A stretch of DNA of 64,000 nt, taken from the NCBI GenBank assembly GCA_035772405.1, contig JAYKKM010000415.1, positions 1,960,501 to 2,024,500 of the forward strand. The letters run 5' to 3'. The first letter of the stretch is position 1. Each line of letters begins with the position of its first letter. Positions 23,160 through 32,938 of the stretch are shown piece by piece. Both the position numbers and the translations under genes were made by a program. The notes under the pieces are model-generated. The model saw only the letters and a program-made list of their open reading frames with translations, was not told the DNA's origin and did no database searches. Source of the DNA: Chrysogorgia sp. JL179-B06 (taxonomy: Eukaryota; Cnidaria; Anthozoa; Scleralcyonacea; Chrysogorgiidae).

Positions 23160-24236
23160 CAGGGTTCTCCCATTTAACATGATATAATTCTGCCAGCTGA
23201 TTTAATGCTCAAAGCAACAGACTGGAGTTAAAAATTTCATTTTTTTTATGAGACTAATATTGTTATAAGCCAATTAATCCAGCTGATTTAATGCCCAAAG
23301 CAACAGACTGGTTTTAGAATAATTTATTTAATATATTAAATGTATAACCTGCAGCAGGTTTGATTCCTAGCTGGGTCTCATTTTTCTGAGTTTGTGTTAG
23401 AGCTTGAGTAGCAAACAATTTACTAAAATAATTTATTTCTTATACGCAAGTGAAATATCAGTCTTGTTATGTCACAGGCCTCCAGCTGATTTAGTGCTAA
23501 ATTAGCTAAAAAGCAACAGTTTGGAGATTTAAAAATAAGAGTGTTAAGTTTATATATGGACACAATCAATTGCTTTTTGTGCAGAGGATGACTATAACAA
23601 ACACTGTGATAAACTGGTAAAAGAAAGCATGATGTTGAATTGAAAAGGGAACTCGGTGCTAAGAGAAAGAGACAGGTTGGTCAACATACAGGGAATTATG
23701 GTCTACTGTACAAAGGAAAGGAAAACATCAATCTGTCAACTTCACCATCGCTGTGGAAAATGTCATTTTATCCAAACTTCGGTGTCAACTTCCTAACTTA
23801 TCCTAGCTTTATTTTTATTATTTGAACTAGATTTAAACTGATTATTTTCATGCTTGTGTACACTGTTTTATGCGCTCCTAAATTATTACTTTAAATGTGT
23901 ATAGCACTTCCGCCAAACAAAATGGCATTTTTCATAGTGAAGGTAAAGTTGACAGATTGATATTTTTCTTTCCTTTGCACAGAAGACCATAATTCCCTGT
24001 ATGTTGACCAGCCTGCCTCTTCCTCTTAGTACTGGATTCCCTTTTCAATCCAACATCCAACTTCCTTCCATCAGTATATCACAATGCTTGTTAGTCATCC
24101 TCTGCACAAAAAGCAATTCACCACATCCATAAACACAACACTCTATTAAACCTAATAATTTTCATGAAATATAATTACATATCTTAAAATATCAGTGTAT
24201 TTCTAGAACAAAGTTGTTTTGTATGGGAGAACCCTG
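23160..24236. mobile_element. Foldback/hAT-like non-autonomous element
   Basis: Ends CAGGGTTCTCCCAT (23160-23173) and ATGGGAGAACCCTG (24223-24236) are exact inverted repeats. The CAGGG start resembles hAT termini, but I see no matching 8-bp duplication outside. Internal inverted arms of about 200 bp (23535-23740 against 23947-24150) contain GCTTTTTGTGCAGAGGATGA / TCATCCTCTGCACAAAAAGC. CAGCTGATTTAATGCYCAAA occurs twice near 23196 and 23280, with a third diverged copy at 23483. Not protein coding. Confidence 0.65.
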
Positions 24237-25115
24237 ATTTCCAATAGCTCAATGCAATAAATTCCTATAAGAAACATTGAAACTCAGTCAGTATTCTGCT
24301 GAAAGTATTATATAATTATACATGGCAAAATTATTTGATTTCAGTATATAATTAATTATTCCTTTTTTTCGAAAATTATAAATATTTCTTTTCAATGGGC
24401 TAAATTTAACTTAACTGGTTTTCTTACAAGTTTCCAAGAGAGTTTTGTATCATAAGAATGCACTTGTTACTGAAGAATGAAGATATGGAATATAACGTTG
24501 TTCGTGTTTATTCAAAGTATACCTTGTTTTTGCTAAAACAAATCGCTGAAACAGTTTTAAAACACATTTCTAGAACAGTTTTGAACAACTCGCGAAATAA
24601 AACATGGAGTACAAACTGTTCAGATTTTGGGAAAGTTTCTTGAACTTTAGAGGTAAGAAATGAAGCAAATGAAGCACGAGTAAACAAGTTGGACGAGACG
24701 GACGACAGTCACGACACTTGCTTCAAAATATTGAATGTTTTCGCAAAATGATTTCGCCACTGAAATATTTACCAAAAATGTATGAAACAGTGCCTGAAAC
24801 GTCGAAAGATATATCCCTGTTCTTTAACCGAAGACGAAATGCCAAGAACTAACCGGGTTTGTAATTTTGGCCGCCAACAGAAAAACCTCGATGAAGAGGA
24901 GAGCGACATTTCAGGAACCGGTATAAAGTTCAAGCAAAAAAAGAAAATAACACATGAATATATACCTCAAAACGCTTCGTTGAAGACTTCAAGATCATCT
25001 TTCTTTACTCTGGGCTGCCACTGCAGAGAAAATTAAGGTATAGGTCGAGAGGGACGACAATAAAGGTTTTTCCAAATAAAAAATATGCCCGAAACCAAAA
25101 AAATATTAAAATGTC

Positions 25116-25210
25116 TTGGCGCGAAAGAAATATCGATACTCATTGGCTGACACAGAATTTCTAATTGTCATGATTGGTTACTTTTCAGAGCTATTGGTTC
25201 TTTTAACCAA
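25116..25210 (+). promoter_or_regulatory. ANAPC13 promoter motifs: E2F site and four CCAAT boxes
   Basis: TTGGCGCGAAA (25116-25126) matches the E2F/DP consensus closely. Within the next 90 bp lie ATTGG at about 25142, 25172 and 25193, and CCAAT at about 25207, which are NF-Y sites in both orientations. The ANAPC13 start codon lies 170 bp downstream. E2F plus clustered CCAAT boxes is a common promoter layout for cell-cycle genes. Binding is inferred from motif only. Confidence 0.55.
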
Positions 25211-25379
25211 TAACAGGATAGATATGCTTTAGCTGGAAAATGGTGATCCGACCCCCCTGATTCTCATATTTTCTGCTCCCCCCCGTTTCCTCTAATATGC
25301 CGTACACCAAGTATCGTATATCCAAATAAATAAAGATCCAGACGGCTACACGCCTTACACTTTACAGCACTTCTTTAGT

Positions 25380-26816
25380 ATGTCGAAGGTAAAATATCTT
25401 GAGAAAATTAGTTGTTTTTATTTGTAACAGTAATTTCCACAGATTACTTTTACTTTAGGACAGTGAATTATCTTATGCTAGCATGAAAAGTCATTTAATT
25501 GATGTTGTTGATGAAAAATGGCGGACAGATAAATTACCTCCTGATGGTGAGTATAGAGAATCTGAAATACTCATGATTATTAAGAAAGAAAGTTATTTCA
25601 ATATTTAACATTACTCCAATATTCTCACCTCCAAGCCCTGGGCAATGTATATCAATTAGTGGAACCCAGGGCCACTGAGAGCCAAGATAGGCCCAGGCGA
25701 AGCAACGCGGTCTCCTTTAAATTAACTATTATCCTTCTGAATTAAGGATAATGTCATAATGGTTAATCTAATCTCCAGGCCCCGACCCATCCACTCCCCT
25801 ACTTGGCAAGGTAAACTTATAAACTAGTGAGAGATACTAAGCTTGTGGGATAGTAATTGACTAATATACGCATGTGCGACTCTCTAAATTAACCATTATC
25901 CTTAATTTAGAGCGATTTGTAAATTAAGGATAATGGTTAATTTAAGGAAGAGATCGTGTTGGGCGAAGATAGGGTTATGGTCTTTCACAGGCCCCTAAAA
26001 TTATGCCCTAGAAGCTTCATTCTATGTGTAGGATTTGCATGATGGTTATCATTTTGCACCACTTATTTGGCCCAGGCCCTGGGGCAGTTGCCCTGGCTAC
26101 CCAAAATAAATAGAAAACATTTTTCTGTGCAGTTCTCATCCAGTTATAGCTGAAACACTCATGAAAGTTTGGGAGAACTTTAAATTGCAATGGTTTATCA
26201 CTTGCCCTTCGGGCTACGTGTTCGGTGTTCCACTGCAATTTCTCGTTCTTCCAAACTTCCACTTGTGTTTCTATAACTGTATGGAAACAGAAAATATTTT
26301 CTATTTCTTAAATAAAATATGTTATAATATAGATTGTACATTATAATAGGACAGTGGTGGAGAAATAGAAATCTTTCAAGTTTTCAGATCATGCTATTGA
26401 TAAATTACAAGTTTTACAACATACTTATTCAAAATAAATTATTTAGATATTCATATTCCTGAGAGAGAACTACCTTCTTGTGACGACACTGACAGTAAGT
26501 GATATTACATGTTCATCAAAACTTTTATATGTAGATAAAAGGTAATTGTTAGAAGATATTCAAGAATATAAGGTTTAAATTAACACTAACCCTCATACTA
26601 TAAACTAACCCTCAAGCAATTTGTTCTCAGTCTCCTCATGAAAATATTATCTCAAATGATTATTATAGATCAAGGAGAAATGTTGATTACTAATTAAACT
26701 ATTATTGATTTATTATTGATTTATTATTAGATGTGGACACAGAAACATGGAGAGAACAAGATGAAAAATGGACTGATTTAGGTCTTCAAAATCTACAAGA
26801 ATCTCCCAGACAATGA
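25380..26816 (+). CDS. ANAPC13: Anaphase-promoting complex subunit 13
   Basis: Four exons: 25380-25388, 25459-25546, 26447-26494, 26731-26816, all with GT-AG introns and consistent phase, giving 76 residues (human 74). The protein begins MSKDSE, then DEKWRTDKLP, followed by an acidic D-D-I-H-I-P-E-R-E-L-P stretch, and ends DEKWTDLGLQNLQESPRQ. The two W-x-D-x-x-L blocks and the IPxxELP core are diagnostic of APC13/Swm1. In other animals and yeast this small subunit binds the TPR lobe of the anaphase-promoting complex and stabilises it, supporting ubiquitylation of cyclin B and securin. Exon 1 encodes only three residues, which is unusual but fits the phase and the family N terminus. Confidence 0.93.
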
Positions 26817-26969
26817 CATCACTGAAGTACACAATTATAACATCAACTTTATTCAGGATCATGAATTTGAGAAAAGATCAAAGACAAACTCTGCATTGGT
26901 AGACTACCACTGCAGTAGTTTAAAGATACATGATGGCAACAATATCTACTTAATATATTCATCATGCAT

Positions 26970-26975
26970 AATAAA
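26970..26975 (+). promoter_or_regulatory. Polyadenylation signal of ANAPC13
   Basis: AATAAA lies about 155 bp after the ANAPC13 stop codon, in an AT-rich 3' region, and is the nearest canonical hexamer. Confidence 0.5.
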
Positions 26976-27329
26976 CATTTTCTGGAAATAGAGTTTAAAA
27001 TAATATGTAATTTTATCACTCTGAAATGATGTTTTTACTTTTTTCTCTTTTATGAAAATATTGTGTCGCGTTGATCATAGGTCAGGGTCCAAAGTTAATG
27101 AGCTTGTCTAGTTGTCAGTGAAAATTCTCATTGATCACTACATTTCAGGATATCACTTGACAAATACACAATCTAAACTAACTTTACATGACCAGGCACC
27201 TATTTATATTAGTGATTTACTGACTCAATAACCACTTGTGCTTTAAGATAATCTAACCGAAAACTACTATTTCTGCCAAAATTTAATATAATGCAACGTC
27301 AACTGAGGTCCTTTTTCTCATGTTCGTAC

Positions 27330-27755
27330 ACTACAGTATGGTACAGTGCAGTGTGACTAGTACGGTACAGTATGTTGCAGTATAGTATGGTGTGGTGTGG
27401 TGTAGTATGGTACAGTGTTGTGTGATGCAGTATGGTATGGTATTGTGTAGTACAGTATGGTACGGTTCAGTGTGGTACGGTATTGTGTGGTGCAGTATAT
27501 ATGGTACACTGCAGTGTGGTGCAGTATAGTATGGTGTGGTACGGTATTGTACGGTATTGTGTGGTGCAGTATGGTAGGGTATGGACGATGGTGCAGTATG
27601 GTACAGTGTTGTGTGATGCAGTATGGTATGGTATTGTGTAGTACAGTATGGTACGTATGGTTCAGTGCAGTGTGGTACGGTATTGTGTGGTGCAGTATGG
27701 TACACTGCAGTGCGGTACAGTATGTCATGGTGCTGTGTGGTGCAGTATATCGCGT
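27330..27755. repeat. GTACAGTATGGT minisatellite
   Basis: Short units such as TATGGTACAGTGTTGTGTG and GTGGTGCAGTATGGTA recur irregularly, with at least one larger internal duplication (about 27406-27480 resembles 27590-27665). The long open frames it produces on both strands (Tyr/His/Thr-rich on the minus strand, Val/Cys/Trp-rich on the plus) are artefacts of the repeat. Confidence 0.75.
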
Positions 27756-28071
27756 GTTTGGGAGTAAGTTCCAATCTTGAGCTGAAATTACATGTCCAAA
27801 ATTTACCAATGGCGATACTTAAAAGTGTGTGTGTAGTATTTTTTAACCTCAGTTAGTGGCAACTTTGAAAAAAACACGAATATATATATTTATATCACTA
27901 TACCCTTATTTTTATATAGCCAGTTGTGATTGGTGGGAATGTTAATTAGTAATTTGAGCCCGGGCCTCCGACACAGCGCTTTCTCAATTCTCATATTATT
28001 GCAGGAATTTTGGAGGTGGCTTTTCTCGCTTTATTTTCGTGTTTATTGTGTATGTTTTATTAACATACACG

Positions 28072-31000
28072 ATGCCTCGTAAAGCTATGAAATGCATTGT
28101 TGAGCTGGACGTTCATAGTGTGAGTTTATTTTTGATGTTAACGTTGTAGACACCTCGTTGCTAATGACGCTTGTTTGCAGTTTTGACCTTGCCAATTTCT
28201 TTGATATAAAACGCAGATTGTTTGCCCTGGCACATATCTTCGAGATTATGGATATGTTTACCTACGTATCTATTGCATGGGTTTAGATGTCAGTACTAAA
28301 GCTGTTCCACCAACTTTTCCTTTATTTTTTCACGAGCGTCTTCGTTTCGAACGGGTATGTAAATTATTTTGTTTAATATACCGTAGTATAACTGATTTCA
28401 AACTTCAAGAATCACTTTAGCTATTGTTGCAGCTTGTTCCTTGTAGTCAGAACGGATAGCGAACTCTGCTCGATCTATTTTTCAACTCGAATTTATGCTT
28501 GAACTTTTTTAAAGACATTTAAAAATTGCCAAGATCCAGCCTATGTCTCAGTTTTGCTCAAAGGTAAACAAAAATATTTAATATTTAATGAAGATTACAA
28601 CTTGCCTGTTCGAGGTGTTGTTAGTTGCTTCTCAGCAATAATACTTTAATATATTTTTACTCTTCTGCAGGAGAAGATGTAACCATTGAGTTAAGGCAGC
28701 ATGATGATTACATTTCAGGTTAGTATTTTATAAAATGTTGCATAAAATATTTTTCATATTCACGAGGGATTCCTTTTTGTTGACACTCCTACTTAAATTC
28801 CCAAATATTCTTTTTCCTGTGTTTGTCAATGAAAATAGAGAGTTGGTGTATGGTTACAGTAATTATAATCCTATTTAAGTGGCACAAAAAATATATATAA
28901 TAAATGTAAATAATATGCTGTGTATCTATATGCATGGTGTGTGTGTGTGTACATATATGATATACTGTATTTTTTATATGTGTACATGTATGTATATATG
29001 TGTATATATATGTATAGTGAAAATACAAAATGTTCTGCCACTTCTGTCTTATAATAATTTTGGATTTGTAGATGGATATGTCATTGCACATTACTCAAGT
29101 AATGTCAAGGATTTTCTTTACCCAACTACTGCTTCTTCAAGTAATCCTGGCAGAGATGTGACTCTTTACAAAACCTCATTATTTAATCCAATAAGAATCA
29201 CTGTAAGTGTAGATTTTTATGAATATTGTATTAATATTTTATGAATAATTTTATGAATATATAAGGCCAAGAAAAAAAATACCTGGGTTTCCTATTTCAC
29301 GCTGAAAAAAATTAGGTAGGGTAGGTCGGTTTTTATTTATTTTTTTAACTTTTTTTTTCTAAACATTGCATGGACAACAATAGGTTTTACCAAACCATGT
29401 TGATCTTGAGGATGCTGCCTGGATCGGCACCCATGTTTACTATCCCAGGATGCAAATTAAGCTGCAACTCGTACCTAGGCTTTTCAAAATTTCAATAAAA
29501 AGATTAGGGTCGGTATTTTACTGGCCAAAAACTAGGTAGGGTCGGAAACCGAAACCAAGGTATTTTTTATTTTGGCCTAATATATGGTATATATAATTTA
29601 ACACTGTATTAATTTATTCCTTTGTACTAATATGTACATATTTTATTTGTACATGGCTTTGTTTTTTACAGCTTTGTTTTTTTACCACAAAAACACTGTC
29701 CTGGTGATTTAGTCTTCTTCATTTTAAAGATTAAAATTCATTCATAATTTTACTTTGGCTTAGACCAAAAAACTAAATTATATTTTATGATGTGATATAT
29801 ATATATATCTCACTAGGGGGAACCTGTTAGACTGGAATTTGCCACCAAAACAACTTTAAAAGAAGTTCCAGATCCAAGTGATTTCAGCAAGTCAGTAAGT
29901 TGTGATATAACTCAAGTTCAGAGATCCAAAAAAAACAGATCATACATTACTAGTTGTAGGTACTGTAGAAGTACATGTATGTAGCATGGAGTATTTGTTG
30001 TTATTTTCTTTAGTAAAATGCTTGAAAAAAGTAAACAACAAAACAACAACAACAACAGACGTTTTATGGCCGTTTTCCCCGCTTACGCAGGGGTTGGCCG
30101 GTGGTTCCCCATGACAGTTTCCTCCACTTTCCTCGATCATTAGCATCTTCCCTCTTCAGCCCACTCTCTCTCATATCCCTCTCCACTACCTGGCTCCATG
30201 TCATCCTTGGCCTTCCTCTTCCTCTTGCACCATCAACCTCAAGCGACATACACCTCTTCACCCCAATCACCATCATCTTTCCGCAGCACATGTCCCAGCC
30301 ACCTTAATCGGCTCCTCTTTACCACGTCAGACACCGATTCAATGCCCATTCTTTCCCTCAGCTCCTTACTAGACACTCTATCCCTCAGCGATACGCCACA
30401 CATCCACCGCACCATCCGCATCTCTGTCCTCTCCAGTCTATTATTCAGCTCCACAGTCATGGCCCACGTCTCACTTCCATACACCATAGCACTCCTCACA
30501 CAGGCCACATACACCTTCAGCTTAAGTAAACATCAAACATGAATAATATATGAAGCATTTTAGGATCAGGAATTAGAGTAGTGATTGTGATGGTGTACAA
30601 AAGTGTTGTCAAAAAAGAAAAAAGTCAGCATTGATATTATTTGCTGTTTGTTTCCAGGCTGAATCAGATGCAGAAGAGTTTTTTTCTGAAACTAGACTCT
30701 CTTTGTCTCCATCACAATCATTTCTTAATTTTACTAAGCGATCTCAATCACTTGGGAGAGCTAAGAGCCCTCCCAGACCAGATGATACAGTTACACAACA
30801 CAGTAGTCATTTTCTTGTTAAACATAAGGATGATACATTGCTGGGAAATCGTGATTTTTCTACTTTTACAAATCCAAAGCCAAGACGTTCCCGTTCTCCA
30901 ACCAGACGTGCAAGATCATCATCACCAACAAAAAGCATTGGAAATGTTACTTCAGAAACTATACCTGGTAAGTAATGTGCCAAACAAATTGCCAAATTAA

Positions 31001-32026
31001 TACATTATCCTTCAGTCCTGGTCTGACATTTCTTAGAGTTACTCCTTAATTATCTATGGCAACTTTCATTAATAGTACTGTGACAACTTATTTTTATTCT
31101 ACCTTTCTTTTTAGCTTGGAAATATTCTGTGGACTTTCCTAGTAGTACTGCTAGATCATCTAGAAGGCATCATCATCGCTCAGCAACAGAACCAGCATCA
31201 TTTTCCACATCGTTTCGCTCCCCAAGTCCAAGTCGTAGCTTAAGGTTTGCTTTGGATGACTTAGAAATCTCTACTCATGGCTCAAGGTCATACACTGATC
31301 CAAACTTGCGTCATAAAACACGGTTTTCTCCACACTTAAGTGCAGCCCTTTCTGCCTCAGACAGGATTCAGACACGTATAAATAGAGTAGTAAAGGTAGT
31401 TAATGTCTTTATCAAATATTTTGTTGTGTCTTTGTTATAAAACATTATAATTGTGAATTATAAAAATTTGTTTGTTTGTTTTTATTACCTATTTTCTCAT
31501 TTTTGTCCTGTAGTCTACCCAAGATTCTGATACAGAAAGTGTAGATTCCTTGGATGTTTTAAGGTTATTAATCTATTACAGAAGTGTTTTTCAAACATGT
31601 CTATTTATTTTTCCAATATATCGGTAGATGTATATAGTTATCAGGTCTTGACAAAAATAATATTCTGCTTTCATTTTCCAAAGGGAATCTTTGAGAGAGG
31701 AAAGAAAAGCATTGAGTGATGCCATACGTGAAGCAGATAGAAAGTAAGATTATTTAATTATTGACCAGTTATATTGATAGCATGGCCGTAGCAGGGGGAG
31801 CTGAGGGGCCCGGGCTCCCCCCAATATTTTGCTCTGGCGATTTCTTGCCAGTTTAGATCTGTTTAAACCTGCTGGAAATTACTCTCAGAAGTCAGGAAAT
31901 CCTATTTCAGAGATCCTAATTTACCAGCTCCCCCATTGACTTTCTCTTGCTACGGCACAAAATTAATGTGTGTATTTCTTTTATCACTACAGAGCATACT
32001 ATAGATCTTTGGGGATTGATTTATGA
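28072..32026 (+). CDS. SPATA6: Spermatogenesis-associated protein 6 orthologue
   Basis: Eleven exons: 28072-28119, 28217-28354, 28515-28563, 28671-28718, 29072-29202, 29817-29894, 30658-30967, 31115-31395, 31514-31563, 31684-31743, 31993-32026; 408 residues. The N terminus (MPRKAMKCIVELDVHS, then CPGTYLRDYGYVYL, and PPTFPLFFHERLRFER) fits the SPATA6 N-terminal domain, followed by VKDFLYPTTASSSNPGRDVT and GEPVRLEFATKT. The middle is Ser/Arg/Pro-rich (KPRRSRSPTRRARSSSP), as in the family. The C terminus is charged and helical (LREERKALSDAIREADRK). SPATA6 is needed in mouse to build the sperm connecting piece. Introns hold a MITE (intron 5) and an antisense LINE remnant (intron 6). The exon 9 donor (GTTATT) is weak. 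It is the only SPATA6-type gene visible in the window. Confidence 0.88.
29258..29584. mobile_element. MITE in SPATA6 intron 5
   Basis: The left end TATAAGGCCAAGAAAAAAAA, followed by TACCTGGGTTTCC, is mirrored at the right by GAAACCAAGGTATTTTTTAT and TTTTGGCCTAATATA. TAGGTAGGGT..TCGG also appears on both sides. About 325 bp, no coding capacity. Confidence 0.6.
30064..30514 (-). pseudogene. LINE reverse transcriptase C-terminal remnant in SPATA6 intron 6
   Basis: On the minus strand the frame from 30514 reads YGSETWAMT, RMVRWMCGVSLRDRVS and RLRWLGHVLR, the hallmark end of many LINE reverse transcriptases (YGSETW / RWLGHV). It then shifts frame and continues with GRGRPRMTW and VVERDMRESGL near 30230-30120. 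It lies antisense to the host gene. An ACAACAACAACA run at 30038-30058 would be its 3' simple-repeat tail. At least one frameshift and a heavy 5' truncation. Confidence 0.8.
31783..31956. repeat. Short inverted-end element in SPATA6 intron 10
   Basis: GCCGTAGCAGGGGGAGCT at the left is echoed in reverse by AGCTCCCCCATTG, then TTGCTACGGC, at the right. About 170 bp with a CCCGGGCTCCCCCC core. This looks like a MITE or LINE fragment. Confidence 0.45.
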
Positions 32027-32039
32027 AAGGTAGAGTATA

Positions 32040-32130
32040 TGTAGCCTGTGCTGCAGACGACTAAAACAGTGTTATATATTATATAACACTGTTTAGTCTG
32101 TTTTAGTCGTCTGCGGCGCAGGCTAAGATA
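32040..32130. repeat. Hairpin just after SPATA6
   Basis: GTAGCCTGTGCTGCAGACGA, then CTAAAACAG and TGTTATATA, is reversed on the other side as TATATAACACTG, TTTTAGTCGTCTGC and GCAGGCTA. It starts 14 bp after the SPATA6 stop and so would sit in its 3' UTR. It is either a small MITE or a transcript-end hairpin. Confidence 0.65.
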
Positions 32131-32160
32131 TGTCGAGGCTTCACCGTGTCATTGATGTTA

Positions 32161-32166
32161 AATAAA
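32161..32166 (+). promoter_or_regulatory. Polyadenylation signal of SPATA6
   Basis: AATAAA lies 135 bp after the SPATA6 stop, beyond the 32040-32130 hairpin. It is the first canonical hexamer downstream. Confidence 0.45.
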
Positions 32167-32607
32167 TCTATTTTGGGGAAAACATTATTTCATGGTCTTA
32201 CTTATTCAGTTTTTATATAACTATATAATTGTCTTAATGTTATGTTTTACTATTTTAGCATCAACATCTAACATAAAAGACTTCAAGATTTCATCAGCCT
32301 ATATTGAAAGCATTCACAAATAATTACTTTGGAGACTGACGTGTATCAGATATTACAATAACTCCTGAGAGAAACATTTTTATAAAACCATATTTATATT
32401 TTAATTTTTTGTCTATCTTATTCTTTAAATATTATTGTTATTTCATAAGAAACTTAAATTTTCATTTTATACATAACCCGGTTACTTTGGAAAAGTTCAC
32501 AGGTTTTTTCTTGTGAAATATTGAATGGTAGCTTCAGATATTACTTATAGAGAAATACAAATTGTTTATTAGGCTTCATTTTGGTGTACTCTTTCTTATT
32601 CATCTCT

Positions 32608-32621
32608 GTAGCCATAGCAAC
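32608..32621 (+). promoter_or_regulatory. RFX X-box-like motif upstream of LRRC49
   Basis: GTAGCCATAGCAAC fits the imperfect palindrome GTNRCC-(0-3)-RGYAAC bound by RFX factors that drive ciliary genes. It is about 320 bp before the LRRC49 start codon. The right half also forms the left end of a small inverted repeat (AGCAACTGGTCATGCTATGC at 32616 against GCATAGCATGACCAGTTGCT at about 32707-32726). Confidence 0.45.
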
Positions 32622-32938
32622 TGGTCATGCTATGCTAATTTATAAACATCTGCATATTTTGAAAACAATATTTCATAGATCTGAATTTGTAAATCGTTTC
32701 AAAATTTGCATAGCATGACCAGTTGCTGCTGCCTGAGTATCAGGCTCTTGGGGTTGGGAGGGGGGAGAAAAAGCCCGCCAGCCTGATACTCAAGTTGTCG
32801 AAGAATCTCGACTTTGACACGAGAAGTTCCGATGTCGTACAAACAAAATGGCTGGTGTTTGAGATGGTCCTGAATATAATCTTACTATGGAAAGCGACAT
32901 TTAATTGGAAAGAATGCTCTTTCTTGTTCGAAATTACC

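Noticed and set aside
24782..25036. 85-codon frame just upstream of ANAPC13
   Set aside because: It has a start, a charged composition and a clean stop, but no family motif and no splice partners that I could see. It could be a small unknown gene; a transcript would be needed to list it.
27331..27856. Long Tyr/His/Pro-rich and Val/Cys/Trp-rich open frames on both strands
   Set aside because: They are readings of the GTACAGTATGGT minisatellite; no splice signals, no family similarity, and open in several frames at once.
30064..31000. Plus-strand Ser/Pro-rich frame at 30101-30542
   Set aside because: It is antisense to the LINE reverse-transcriptase remnant, which explains the sequence.
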